From contig JAFIER010000242.1 in assembly GCA_020832465.1 (NCBI GenBank), positions 1-64,000 on the forward strand: DNA of 64,000 nt. The letters are read 5' to 3'. This document shows, one piece after another, positions 8,679 to 17,119 of the stretch (the first letter of the stretch is position 1; every line of letters begins with the position of its first letter). The translations under genes were made by a program, and so were the position numbers. The notes beneath the pieces were generated by a model. It was not told where the DNA came from, did not search any database, and was given only the letters and a program-made list of their open reading frames with translations. The stretch comes from Bernardetiaceae bacterium. Lineage in GTDB: Bacteria; Bacteroidota; Bacteroidia; Cytophagales; Bernardetiaceae.

Positions 8679-8928
8679 ATGAAAAAATTATTGTTAATCA
8701 TCATTTTCTCAATGACTTATTTATTGTCTTTTGGAAATGGTTGTGGTAGCAGGGCAAGATGATAATGGTCCTTTTACCATTCAAATAACTTATGAATCTA
8801 GTGGACCTTGCGATGATTACGCTAGCGTAGATTTACGTAGTGGTCAAGGCTTTTTCTCTTATGACGATAAGCCAGAAGAAGTCAGAAATTTAGGAAATGT
8901 TAATGTGAATCCTTGTTTCTCAAATTAA
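8679..8928 (+). pseudogene. Small secreted Cys-pair protein (paralogue 2), apparently frameshifted
   Basis: ATG 8679 encodes a good signal peptide (MKKLLLIIIFSMTYLLSF) but that frame stops soon after (near 8760). The mature part lies in the next frame (8731-8928, ending NPCFSN) and carries the FSYDDKPEEVRN segment shared with the protein at 7241-7453 and two cysteines. A one-base change near 8730-8750 would join signal peptide and mature domain at the expected length (about 80 residues). Either a real frameshift mutation or a sequencing error; less likely the second frame is translated alone from ATG 8737 without export. Confidence 0.6.
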
Positions 8929-8965
8929 TTATTGTGTTTTATCACCTTTAATCCCTTATATCATC

Positions 8966-9655
8966 ATGAAATATGTAATTATTTTTATTCCATTACTTTG
9001 TTTGCTTTTTGCTTGCAAAGAGTCAGAGTCTGTTACGACAACAGCAAAAGTCCCACAACCCATAAGTGCGTCGCAGCCGCTGCTTCTTGATCATTCACCT
9101 GATGGACTCGGGCTTGTATTCATATGCAAAGAAGGCACAAAAATGAAGGTACTTCATTCAGGCATCTACAACGAAGTCCGTAATGTTTTTTATGATAACC
9201 ATTCGGACAATCACGAGGCGACGCATGAGTTTATGCAAAACTATTTGCAAGACATTGCAGACGAAGATGTGCGCTATGTAGCCGAGCAATTGGTCGCTCA
9301 ATACATGCTTATAGAAAACCTTTTGCCTTACGCAAGCCAAAAGAATCCAGAGATACAAAAGCTCATTGGTTTTTATGTAGAGGAATTGATAGCAAAAGAA
9401 AATAGCGAGATGACTTTAATCTATAACGGCATTGTCGCTATGGAGGGCTATTTAAGCCTTGATGTGCAGCAGGCACTTGCGCACCGTGCGCTTGCCATCG
9501 CCGAGGAGCGTGAGCAAAAACTTGCAGAGGGCAGGAAGAAGGTTACTGATCCTACTCCGAAAGAGGGCTTTGAGTCTGTGCACACCCTCATGAAAAAAGA
9601 GCATGAAGCTCGCTGTGAAGCTGTCGTACGTTTGAAAGCATTGGTAAATTCGTAA
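8966..9655 (+). CDS. Lipoprotein of unknown function (paralogue 2)
   Basis: A 229-residue protein with signal peptide and lipobox LFAC (Cys17). The body is predicted mostly alpha-helical. A segment ALAIAEEREQKLAEGRKK and the following TDPTPKEGFES match in pattern the end of the lipoprotein at 7603-8313. It starts 37 bases after the frameshifted small secreted gene, repeating the order seen in the first unit. Probably anchored in the outer or inner membrane facing the periplasm or surface. No family recognised. Confidence 0.7.
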   Translation: MKYVIIFIPLLCLLFACKESESVTTTAKVPQPISASQPLLLDHSPDGLGLVFICKEGTKMKVLHSGIYNEVRNVFYDNHSDNHEATHEFMQNYLQDIADEDVRYVAEQLVAQYMLIENLLPYASQKNPEIQKLIGFYVEELIAKENSEMTLIYNGIVAMEGYLSLDVQQALAHRALAIAEEREQKLAEGRKKVTDPTPKEGFESVHTLMKKEHEARCEAVVRLKALVNS

Positions 9656-9673
9656 AAAATTTACATCATACAC

Positions 9674-9710
9674 AAAAAGCCCATTGCTCCCGAAAGGCAG
9701 TGGGTTTTTT
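9674..9710 (+). terminator. Rho-independent terminator
   Basis: AAAAAGCCCATTGC pairs with GCAGTGGGTTTTTT (one G-U pair) around a short loop, 20 bases after the lipoprotein stop. Not related to the A or B hairpins. Confidence 0.8.
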
Positions 9711-9733
9711 CTGTTATTTTTGGTATTCTCACT

Positions 9734-9857
9734 CATACGACTATACATTTTTCCATAGCATGGGGTTTGCAACTTTCACGCTATGGAAAAATGGGCTTAG
9801 AAATAATATTTCTTTGAGCAATATTATTTCTGGCTGCCAAATGTCTATTTAGTATAG
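9734..9857. mobile_element. D-family MITE-like element
   Basis: Starts CATACGACTATACATTTTTC, has the inner palindrome TTTCCATAGC...GCTATGGAAAA, GGGCTTAG, then a B hairpin in which both arms carry the same change (AATAATATT/AATATTATT), and ends with a diverged AATGTC...AGTATAG. Ends 60 bases from the next gene's stop. Confidence 0.65.
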
Positions 9858-9916
9858 TTCTCACTAAATAGCAATTGAGTAGTTTTGAAATATACCCAAA
9901 ACTCTACGTCTAATAA

Positions 9917-10387
9917 TTACATTTTTTGAATACTTCTAACTACTTTAATCGCCACATCTGCATTATTATGTAATATGGTAATGATAAAATTTAGCTCTCC
10001 GTCGGGGTCTAACATGCAAGCAAAAAAAGTCGGTATGCCCTCAATGTCGCCTTCTGCATAATAGCCATAAAAACCATTAAATTCAATTTCAGAAGCTTCA
10101 TCAACCTGCATACCACTTTCTGATGCCATAGCTACTAAGAAATCTTCTAAGTTTTCCATAGTAAGATTTGCATCAGCAATAGGATAAAGTCCAAAAAGGG
10201 TAAGGCCCGCCCGCTCTGCACTGCCTTCAAACTTATCCCCAGTACTGGCACTGGCTTTAAAACCTGCTGGGACTGAAAAACTAAGCCCATAATCGTCCCA
10301 TTCGTAAGCAGTTTGGGCTTGAACAGTACTGAACCCTAAAAGGGCAGCTACCAATAGAAAATAAAACAAAATAGATTGTTTTGACAT
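9917..10387 (-). CDS. Secreted protein of unknown function
   Basis: With the start at ATG 10387 the 156-residue product begins with a standard signal peptide (MSKQSILFYFLLVAALLGFS, cleavage near VQAQ). The mature part begins YEWDDYGLSFSVPAGF, a pattern seen in small periplasmic proteins of the PsbP/DUF1795-like kind, and ends VVRSIQKM. A longer frame to 10426 only adds non-signal residues. Exported, probably soluble; no enzyme motif seen. Confidence 0.6.
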   Translation of the reverse strand: MSKQSILFYFLLVAALLGFSTVQAQTAYEWDDYGLSFSVPAGFKASASTGDKFEGSAERAGLTLFGLYPIADANLTMENLEDFLVAMASESGMQVDEASEIEFNGFYGYYAEGDIEGIPTFFACMLDPDGELNFIITILHNNADVAIKVVRSIQKM

Positions 10388-10573
10388 ATAAAAATAAGGG
10401 TTTAAATACAAACTTAGCCTTATCAAATATCAAACCAAAATATAAAAATAATACAATCCCCAAAAAAATAATAATTAAGTCCACACTCAATCTTGTAATA
10501 AGTGTAGGTTAAGTTGATAAATTGACTTAGGAGGTTTCAGCACTAACAGTTTTCACGGTGCAGATACTTAAAA

Positions 10574-10620
10574 TAAAATTAGAAATAACATTTTTTCAAA
10601 AAATGTTATTTCTAATTTTA
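10574..10620. repeat. B-family hairpin, perfect 23-bp stem
   Basis: The left arm TAAAATTAGAAATAACATTT plus TTT mirrors the right arm exactly around a single base. The outer arm TAAAATT is specific to this copy. Confidence 0.75.
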
Positions 10621-10691
10621 TTGCATTATTCCTATAATCAACAAAAATATGCCACTTAGCCATCACTCAAAAAAACGTATAGCCGTGTTAT

Positions 10692-10830
10692 TAACTGAAG
10701 TTACGCATATAGCGTCAAAATAGCCTAAAAATAACATTTCTCGAAGAAATGTTATTTTTCAACATGCTGATAGACAATAACTAACAGTTTTCAAAAAACT
10801 GTTAGTTATGAAACTGCGTAACTCCAGTTA
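10692..10830 (-). mobile_element. K-family composite MITE-like element, complete copy
   Basis: 139 bp with terminal inverted repeats TAACTGAAGTTACGCA and (complement of) TAACTGGAGTTACGCA, 15 of 16 matching. Inside lie a B hairpin (10727-10759) and an A hairpin (10777-10809) separated by a linker that also occurs, inverted, at 7060-7077. Confidence 0.7.
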
Positions 10831-10967
10831 TTAACTATACTACTTTTTTGCCTTAGTTTGGCATGCTTAGAAGCCTAAAATCGATAATTTTAGTGTTTTT
10901 TGCTTTTAAATTTAGAAATTTCAACTACAGTCATTATATTGCCTATTCGTTAAATATTCAAAATCTT

Positions 10968-12254
10968 ATGGTTAGCAATATGCAAGGAAATGTAATTGTA
11001 ATTGGTGCGGGTGCGGCAGGGATTTATGCTGCTTATTTACTTAAAAATCAAGGTTTTGAGGTGCAAATTTTGGAAGCCTCTGAACGCTGGGGAGGTCGCA
11101 TTTTTTCTTATGATGGGTTTGATACTCGTTCAATAGAGCTGGGTGCTGAATTTGTGCATGGGAAGCGTACCATATTCCACCAAATGGCAATAGATAAAGG
11201 TATTGCTATTTTGAAAAATTTAGGTAAAGATTATTATTGGTACAAAAATGAAATCATCAAAAGCAAAAAACTTGAGCATAATCCTGACTTTATAAACTAT
11301 TGGGAATTTCACGACTATCATTACAATTATAGGGGGGAGGAAATCGGTGTAGCGGATTATTTACACAGCTTTGATATACCTGCGGATATGTGGCATATCT
11401 ATGAAGATTTTGCTGCCGAGTATGGTACATCACTCTCTCGTTTGGGTATGCAAAGCTTGGCTATAGAGTCTAATCGCTGGGACGCTGGCGAAGAGAACTA
11501 CCGCTTGCAAAATACTACATTTTCGGCTTTGCTTTCAGATTTGCATAGCCGCATTGCGGATTGCATCGTGTACGGTGCAGATGTACGGCATATAAGTCAT
11601 ACTGCGAGTGGGGTGCAAGTCGTTAGCAAAGATTGCAAAATGTATGTTGCCGATAGGGTCGTGATTAGCGTACCGCTCACTATACTAAAATCTGGAATTA
11701 TAAATTTCGAGCCCACACTGGGCGAGCGTAAACAAGTGGCTATCCGTCAGATTGGCATGGACAAAGCGGGTATTAAAGCCTTTTTTAAATTTGATAAACC
11801 CTTTTGGAAACGCAAAATGGGATTTTTAATTGGTGCGCAAATAGCCAACGAATATTGGGTATCGCATTACGACCCGGAGCTGCAAAGCAACATACTTTGT
11901 GCCTTTATCATGGGAGAGAAAGCCGAGCGGCTGGCAAAGCTTGGTAAAAAGGCAGGCATAGAGCAACTTATCGCAGAGCTTGATTCTATGTTTGACGGAG
12001 AGCCTTCGCGCCGCCTTACTGATTTTTATTGGAAAGATTGGGGGCAAGACCCTTTTATTCAAGGTGCCTACTCCTACCCCTCACCACACTCTGCCAAATT
12101 GCGCAAAGCACTTGCACGCCCTATAGAAAATAAAATCTTTTTTGCTGGTGAAGCTACAAATTTTAACGGGCATTTTGCCACAGTACATGGTGCATTAGAA
12201 ACCGCCGAGCGCGTCACCGAAGAGATTTATGAGAGTTTTTTAAGACCCGTATAA
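10968..12254 (+). CDS. FAD-dependent amine-oxidase-family oxidoreductase
   Basis: The N-terminus VIVIGAGAAGIYAAYLL is a dinucleotide-binding GxGxxG fold, followed by ILEASERWGGRI, the second FAD motif of flavin monoamine oxidases and phytoene-desaturase relatives. The C-terminus FFAGEATNFNGHFATVHGAL is the amine-oxidase FAD motif (usually GE-x(5)-G-x(2)GA). So it oxidises an amine or related substrate with FAD; the substrate is unknown. The frame is open from 10863, but the FAD motif lies just after ATG 10968 (MVSNMQ) or ATG 10980, giving about 428 residues. Confidence 0.85.
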   Translation: MVSNMQGNVIVIGAGAAGIYAAYLLKNQGFEVQILEASERWGGRIFSYDGFDTRSIELGAEFVHGKRTIFHQMAIDKGIAILKNLGKDYYWYKNEIIKSKKLEHNPDFINYWEFHDYHYNYRGEEIGVADYLHSFDIPADMWHIYEDFAAEYGTSLSRLGMQSLAIESNRWDAGEENYRLQNTTFSALLSDLHSRIADCIVYGADVRHISHTASGVQVVSKDCKMYVADRVVISVPLTILKSGIINFEPTLGERKQVAIRQIGMDKAGIKAFFKFDKPFWKRKMGFLIGAQIANEYWVSHYDPELQSNILCAFIMGEKAERLAKLGKKAGIEQLIAELDSMFDGEPSRRLTDFYWKDWGQDPFIQGAYSYPSPHSAKLRKALARPIENKIFFAGEATNFNGHFATVHGALETAERVTEEIYESFLRPV

Positions 12255-12337
12255 CATTAAATTTGTTTTTTAGAACAAAATATCGTTTTTTGCGTACAAA
12301 TCACAATCATATCAAAGTTTGTAACACATGCTCTTAT

Positions 12338-12378
12338 GATAACAGCTAACAGCATTCAAAGCACTGTTAGTTGTTATC
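12338..12378. repeat. A-related hairpin
   Basis: GATAACAGCTAACAG pairs with CTGTTAGTTGTTATC with one mismatch; the loop CATTCAAAGCA is longer than usual. Sits in the 208-base gap before the symporter gene. Confidence 0.6.
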
Positions 12379-12462
12379 TCACAAGGCTAAGACATTCAAA
12401 AGTTATATTTTTTTTTCACACCTACTTAATGATTATTACAAAATACCATCAAATACGTTCAC

Positions 12463-14109
12463 ATGAAACTATTCTACCGTTATTTACTCGTCTTTTTTTG
12501 TGCATTAAGTCTATTACTTCTTCTTTCAGTACCCCAACAAGTCGTAGCACAAGAAGAGCACCCCCCCGAGGACACTGAGCAGGTCCAAACAGAAGAAGCA
12601 GCAGATATTCCTATTGATGAGCAGATTGATAAATCGTTTCAGCCCATAGTAGATGCAATGGCTACCGTGCTTTTCTTTGATCCATTTTCAGCCATCGGAA
12701 TTTATGATCCTCAAGTGTATGATGCCAAAGGCAATCTTGTTTTAGATGCTCAAGGTAAACCCGTGCGTTCTGAAATTCCGCTTGTTGTAGTTTGGCTTAT
12801 CTTAGGTGCCATGTTTTTTACTGTGCGCATGGGTTTTATCAATATTAGTGGCATGAAGCACGCCTTCAACTTAGTGAGGGGCAAATATGATGATCCGAAT
12901 AATGAAGGAGAGGTCTCTCATTTTCAAGCACTTACAACTGCACTTTCGGCTACAGTAGGGCTTGGCAATATTGCTGGTGTAGCTGTAGCAATTACTTTGG
13001 GCGGTCCGGGTGCTATGTTTTGGATGATTGTAGCGGGCTTTTTAGGCATGTCTTCAAAGTTTGTAGAGTGCACCTTAGGTGTAAAATATCGGCAAATTAA
13101 GGACGGTATTGTTTTTGGCGGTCCGATGTATTATTTGAGTGAAGGCTTAGCCAAACAAAATAAAAAAGGATTAGGCAAAGTATTGGCAGCTGTTTTTGCC
13201 GTGCTTTGTATTGGCGGTTCTTTTGGCGGTGGTAATATGTTTCAGGTAAATCAGGCTTATAGCCAGTTATCACAGCAGATGACGTTCTTAGAAGGTTATG
13301 GATTTTTGTTTGGAATCTTTTTTGCGATTGCCGTAGGTATAGTTATTATTGGCGGTATTCGTTCTATTGCTAAGGTAACAGATAAAATAGTGCCTTTTAT
13401 GTGTGGCATGTATGTATTAGCAGCCTTAGTAGTTATTTTGATGAACTACGACAAGATAGGCTGGGCATTTGGTGAAATATTCCAAGGTGCTTTTGCCGCT
13501 GATGCAGCTTTAGGTGGTTTTGTAGGTGTATTGATTCAAGGATTTCGCCGCGCGGCCTTCTCTAATGAAGCGGGCGTAGGTTCTGCCTCTATTGCACACG
13601 CAGCCGCCAAAACCAAAGAACCTGTAAGCGAAGGCACTGTAGCCCTGCTCGAGCCTTTTATAGATACAGTAGTAGTCTGCACAATGACTGCCCTTGTCAT
13701 TATCATTACGGGTAGTTATAGCGATGGACAAGGCTTAGAAGGTGCTGCCCTGACCTCACAAGCCTTTGGCTCGGCTATTACTTGGTTTCCTTATGTACTG
13801 ACCTTAGCTATTGTGCTTTTTGCCTTTTCTACAATGATTTCTTGGTCTTATTATGGTGAAAATGCATGGGCTTACCTCTTTGGAAAAACGCCAGCATCTA
13901 TCTTGTTTTACAAAGGGTTATTCTTGATATTTGTCGTTATTGGCGCATCTACAAAAATGAATGCCGTTATTGACTTTTCCGATATGATGATTTTAGGTAT
14001 GGCATTTCCCAATATTTTGGGGCTTGTATTGCTCTCACCAGAGGTCGCCAGAGAAATGAAAATTTATTTTAAGAAAATCAAAACAGGTGAAATACCGACC
14101 TATAAATAG
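12463..14109 (+). CDS. Alanine/glycine:cation symporter (AGCS family)
   Basis: Sodium-coupled uptake of alanine or glycine across the inner membrane. Contains the AGCS hallmark TALSATVGLGNIAGVAVAI and GGPGAMFWMIVAGFLGMSSK, with many hydrophobic segments spanning residues 105-540. Unlike classical AGCS proteins it has an N-terminal signal-peptide-like segment (residues 1-29, ending VVAQ) and an acidic periplasmic extension (residues 30 to about 100) before the first core helix. ATG 12463 is chosen because it gives this signal segment. Confidence 0.9.
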   Translation: MKLFYRYLLVFFCALSLLLLLSVPQQVVAQEEHPPEDTEQVQTEEAADIPIDEQIDKSFQPIVDAMATVLFFDPFSAIGIYDPQVYDAKGNLVLDAQGKPVRSEIPLVVVWLILGAMFFTVRMGFINISGMKHAFNLVRGKYDDPNNEGEVSHFQALTTALSATVGLGNIAGVAVAITLGGPGAMFWMIVAGFLGMSSKFVECTLGVKYRQIKDGIVFGGPMYYLSEGLAKQNKKGLGKVLAAVFAVLCIGGSFGGGNMFQVNQAYSQLSQQMTFLEGYGFLFGIFFAIAVGIVIIGGIRSIAKVTDKIVPFMCGMYVLAALVVILMNYDKIGWAFGEIFQGAFAADAALGGFVGVLIQGFRRAAFSNEAGVGSASIAHAAAKTKEPVSEGTVALLEPFIDTVVVCTMTALVIIITGSYSDGQGLEGAALTSQAFGSAITWFPYVLTLAIVLFAFSTMISWSYYGENAWAYLFGKTPASILFYKGLFLIFVVIGASTKMNAVIDFSDMMILGMAFPNILGLVLLSPEVAREMKIYFKKIKTGEIPTYK

Positions 14110-14168
14110 CTAAAAATGTTATTCTGACTTATACTTATTTCTAAAAGATAGGCTAGGTAAAAACAAAC

Positions 14169-14321
14169 GGGTGTACGTCAAGTTGGTCAATCGACTTAGA
14201 TAATTTCAGAACTAACAGTTTTTGAAAAACTGTTAGTTCTTGACAATTAGCAAGTTATAGAAATAACATTTCTGCCAGAAATGTTATTTCTGGGCATATT
14301 TAGCAAAGTTGTCGTACACCC
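14169..14321 (+). mobile_element. C-family MITE-like element, complete 153-bp copy
   Basis: Ends GGGTGTACGTCAAGTTG and CAAAGTTGTCGTACACCC form the terminal inverted repeat. Inside: an A hairpin (AGAACTAACAGTTTTTGAAA... at 14208-14240) and a B hairpin (14258-14291). AAACAAAC occurs on both sides, but four bases off the right end, so the duplication is uncertain here. Same length as the copy at 25658-25810. Confidence 0.75.
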
Positions 14322-14357
14322 AAAAAAACAAACTTAGCCTGTCTTTTTCCTAAATTT

Positions 14358-14813
14358 ATGTGTTACTATACTTATCTACTGAGCAATAAAAAAACATCAT
14401 CTTTGGTATATTATTTTACAATATGCTACTGTATGTTTATTAGTTTTTCAGCATGCGTAGGACAAGCCCAATACTCTGACGATGCCTACAAACGCACCCA
14501 GCGAATCAGAGAAGAAACCTTGCAAATTATGAATAGAGCTACAGAACCCTTCGAAAACTACAAAAACTCCGCACAAAATCTTATCTATATACTCAAATAC
14601 CATTACGAAGAAGAAAAAAAAAGACCTCAAAACAAAAAAAATACAGAGCTACTCGCACAGCTCCTCGATGAAAAACAAGGAAAACTTCATCTTTTTCTTG
14701 AGCTTTGGAAAGAAAACGAAAAGCTCCCCGTCTTTACCGTAGTCGAACAAAGAAAGCATATTATTCATATTTTTGATAATATGCTCGAAAATGAAAAAAA
14801 TAAATCACAATAG
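14358..14813 (+). CDS. Small exported coiled-coil protein, unknown function
   Basis: A 151-residue protein whose first 35 residues contain a hydrophobic stretch ending FSACVGQAQ, compatible with a lipoprotein (Cys33) or ordinary signal peptide. The remainder is highly charged with heptad-like spacing (QRIREETLQIM, HYEEEKKRPQNKKN), so probably helical. Codons are A-rich like neighbouring DNA. No family recognised. Confidence 0.5.
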   Translation: MCYYTYLLSNKKTSSLVYYFTICYCMFISFSACVGQAQYSDDAYKRTQRIREETLQIMNRATEPFENYKNSAQNLIYILKYHYEEEKKRPQNKKNTELLAQLLDEKQGKLHLFLELWKENEKLPVFTVVEQRKHIIHIFDNMLENEKNKSQ

Positions 14814-14894
14814 CATAGCCCACACCATAAGATTCCTACCTAAAGCATTAGCCCTAATGCCAAAATCATAAGACTAAACATTCTCCAACTATAA

Positions 14895-14990
14895 ATAACA
14901 TTTCTATCAGGCATGTTATTTATAAGCAAGCTCATTTTTCCATAGCGTCATGAGGCTTGCAAACCCCACGAAGCTATGGAAAATAGCTAA
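14895..14990. repeat. Diverged D element with B hairpin
   Basis: A B hairpin (ATAAATAACATTTCTATCAGG ... ATGTTATTTAT at about 14892-14925) is followed by the D palindrome TTTTTCCATAGCGTCATGAG...CTATGGAAAA and a degraded AATAGTATG end. The 238-base gap to the transaldolase holds nothing else. Confidence 0.5.
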
Positions 14991-15051
14991 TAGTATGTGC
15001 CCAAACTATGATTATATCAAAGGATATAGCCTCAAATTTATTGAAAAGCGT

Positions 15052-15708
15052 CTAAAGATTGAGCTTTTTGCCATCAGCCAAAAACTGCTCAAGCCCTCTA
15101 TCTGTCAAAGGGTGATTAAGTAAAGAAGTGATTACTTTAAGTGGACAAGTAGCAACATCTGCACCTATTTTAGCGCACTCAATGATGTGCATAGGGTGGC
15201 GAATAGAGGCTGCCAATACTTCCGTTGTATAAAGATAATTGCTGTAAATATCTACAATCTCATGAATGAGTGCCAAACCATCATTAGAAATATCATCAAC
15301 CCTGCCAATAAAAGGAGATACATAAGTAGCGCCCGCCTTAGCAGCCAAAAGTGCCTGCCCTGGTGAAAAAATCAATGTACAATTTGTCTTGATGCCTTTA
15401 TCAGAAAAGTAGCGCAAGGCTTTTACACCATCTTTAATCATCGGTACTTTTACGACTATCTTATCGTCTATCTCGGCAAGCTCCTCGCCTTCGCGTATAA
15501 TATTTTCAAAATCAGTAGCCAATACTTCTGCACTTACATCGCCACTTACAATATCGCATATCGCTTTGTAATGCCTAAAAATATTGTCTTTGCCCTCCAC
15601 ACCTACTTTTGCCATAAGAGAGGGATTAGTCGTAACGCCATCTAAAACGCCAAGGGATTGCGCCTCACGAATCTCATCGAGGTCAGCTGTATCTACAAAA
15701 AATCGCAT
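15052..15708 (-). CDS. Transaldolase / fructose-6-phosphate aldolase-type enzyme
   Basis: Short (218-residue) class-I aldolase of the TalC/FSA subgroup. N-terminus MRFFVDTADLDEIREAQSLG and GVTTNPSLM are typical; the Schiff-base lysine is Lys87 in VVKVPM; TLIFSPGQALLAAKAGATYVS and PFIGRVDD follow. Catalyses transaldolase in the pentose-phosphate pathway or the F6P aldolase reaction; sequence alone does not decide which. ATG 15708 is preferred to the longer frame because the conserved fold begins there. Confidence 0.9.
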   Translation of the reverse strand: MRFFVDTADLDEIREAQSLGVLDGVTTNPSLMAKVGVEGKDNIFRHYKAICDIVSGDVSAEVLATDFENIIREGEELAEIDDKIVVKVPMIKDGVKALRYFSDKGIKTNCTLIFSPGQALLAAKAGATYVSPFIGRVDDISNDGLALIHEIVDIYSNYLYTTEVLAASIRHPMHIIECAKIGADVATCPLKVITSLLNHPLTDRGLEQFLADGKKLNL

Positions 15709-15756
15709 AAAAACTATGAATCTAAATTCTGAAAAAAAATTTAAAATAAAAAAGAT

Positions 15757-15810
15757 TATCACGTTTGATTTACGTCCGTAGCGTATGATAAATTCCTAAA
15801 CGTGATAATA
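15757..15810. repeat. G-family inverted repeat
   Basis: ATTATCACGTTT at the left and AAACGTGATAAT at the right enclose about 30 bases. One arm with the flanking TAGGAATT recurs at 50930-50960, and a shorter piece (TTATCACGTTTGATTT) at 5396. Confidence 0.55.
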
Positions 15811-16007
15811 TTCAAAGATGCTACAAAGATGCAATTTTTTTGGCGTAATTACGAATTGCCATATTAGAATTTTAGCCACGCATAACTACAACCCCACAAA
15901 TTAAAATTGTATGCTTATGCAATATTAAAAACTCAATGCCGTTCTGCATATATACAAACATATATGTTTTCAATCCAATTTCAAAACTTTATAACGAATC
16001 AATTGTC

Positions 16008-16913
16008 ATGAACATTATAAAAAGTAAGATTTTGATATGTTTGCTACTTATTTCTATGGTAGCCATATCTGCAAACACCCAAGCCCAAGAATTTTATAAC
16101 CAAGATTTGGCACAATCTTATAATACGCAATCCGTAGCCTCAAAGCAGGTACATAACGCCTATAAATTTTATCAAAAAACCCTTTGGTTTCAAATAGATT
16201 TTACCGAAAAGCAAAACCACGCCCTCATGGCACGCGGAAACGAACTGCCAACTATCATTATAGAAGCTGCTAAAAACGGAATTATAAGACCTTATCAATC
16301 TGATGCGCTCAAGATGCGTATGGATAATGAAACGTTTAGCAATAACCTACTCCTGCCCGGCGAGGGGAGCGGACTCACACCTGAAGAAGAAGCCATCTTT
16401 GGAAACAACCAAAATGACGGATGGGGAAATGATGGCTGGGTTACTGATGAATGGGAAGACGACGAAGTTACTGAAATAAGTGATGAATTTTTTGCCAAAG
16501 ATTTTTCGCTTATGCGTGTGAAAGAAGACCTCTTTTTTGATAAAACACGTGGACGAATGATACACGATATTCAATCCTTAGAAATCATTCTACCCGCTGA
16601 AAAAAATATCGAAGGTGGTGGTATAGATAAAACAATTGCCGTCTTTTCTTACAAAGAAATTGTGAATAATCTTTTTAGAGGAAACCCCGAAGCTACTTGG
16701 TACAACGCACACAACAGCGCAGCCAACAACCACAGAAACTTAGAAGAAGCCCTTGAGTTGCGACTTTTTGCTGCCAATATAGTCAAATACGACAATCCCA
16801 ATGAAGATTTCATTATTGATATGAGTGGCAATGATGAAAGAAACAAAATTCTAAAGGCTATGCAATACGAGGCAGACCTCATAGCCTACGAAAGCCACCT
16901 TTGGGAAAACTAA
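16008..16913 (+). CDS. Gliding motility / type IX secretion protein GldN (PorN) family, stand-alone copy
   Basis: GldN/PorN is a periplasmic part of the type IX secretion and gliding machinery, normally encoded last in gldKLMN. This 301-residue protein has a signal peptide (cleavage near ANTQA-Q) and the family pattern: KTLWFQIDFTEKQNHAL (like WRRIDLREKMN), EDLFFDKTRGRM (like EDWIFDKQRS), EEALELRLFAANIVKYDNP, and a C-terminal YEADLIAYESHLW. An acidic/Trp-rich insertion lies at about residues 125-155. No gldK, L or M is nearby, so it is probably an accessory paralogue. ATG 16008 gives the signal peptide. Confidence 0.7.
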   Translation: MNIIKSKILICLLLISMVAISANTQAQEFYNQDLAQSYNTQSVASKQVHNAYKFYQKTLWFQIDFTEKQNHALMARGNELPTIIIEAAKNGIIRPYQSDALKMRMDNETFSNNLLLPGEGSGLTPEEEAIFGNNQNDGWGNDGWVTDEWEDDEVTEISDEFFAKDFSLMRVKEDLFFDKTRGRMIHDIQSLEIILPAEKNIEGGGIDKTIAVFSYKEIVNNLFRGNPEATWYNAHNSAANNHRNLEEALELRLFAANIVKYDNPNEDFIIDMSGNDERNKILKAMQYEADLIAYESHLWEN

Positions 16914-16936
16914 AGAACACAATTATAGCTTTTTGA

Positions 16937-17053
16937 TCATACGACTTAGACATTCTCCATACAGAAATAACATGAAATTTTTAGAAATAACATTTCTGAC
17001 AGAAATGTTATTTCTAAAAATTTTCCATAGTATAGAGCTTGCAAAGCCTATAA
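16937..17053 (-). mobile_element. D-family element, diverged, inverted
   Basis: Starts CATACGACTTAGACATTCTC (the complement of the usual D right end), holds a perfect B hairpin with a 23-bp stem at 16975-17023 (arm AAATTTTTAGAAATAACATT), then TTTTCCATAG...GCTTGCAAAGCC and a degraded end. Confidence 0.55.
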
Positions 17054-17119
17054 TATGCCCCCCCCATACTTACTGCTTAGTACACAGCCAAAAGTATTAG
17101 ATTTCAAATCGTGTTAGAC

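Larger units (their letters stand above)
10388..10967. other. Gene-free gap rich in repeats
   Basis: Holds a decayed C-family end (10502-10560), a solo B hairpin (10574-10620) and a full K-family element (10692-10830), described separately. The frame at 10863-10967 ahead of the oxidoreductase is open but looks non-coding. Confidence 0.6.

Noticed and set aside
10863-10967. Longer N-terminus (possible signal peptide) of the FAD oxidoreductase
   Set aside because: FAD-binding strand must lie at the very N-terminus; the added part is AT-rich and unlike the family.
14169-14321. Exact target duplication for this C copy
   Set aside because: AAACAAAC occurs on both sides but is offset by four bases from the right end; cannot be called a TSD with confidence.
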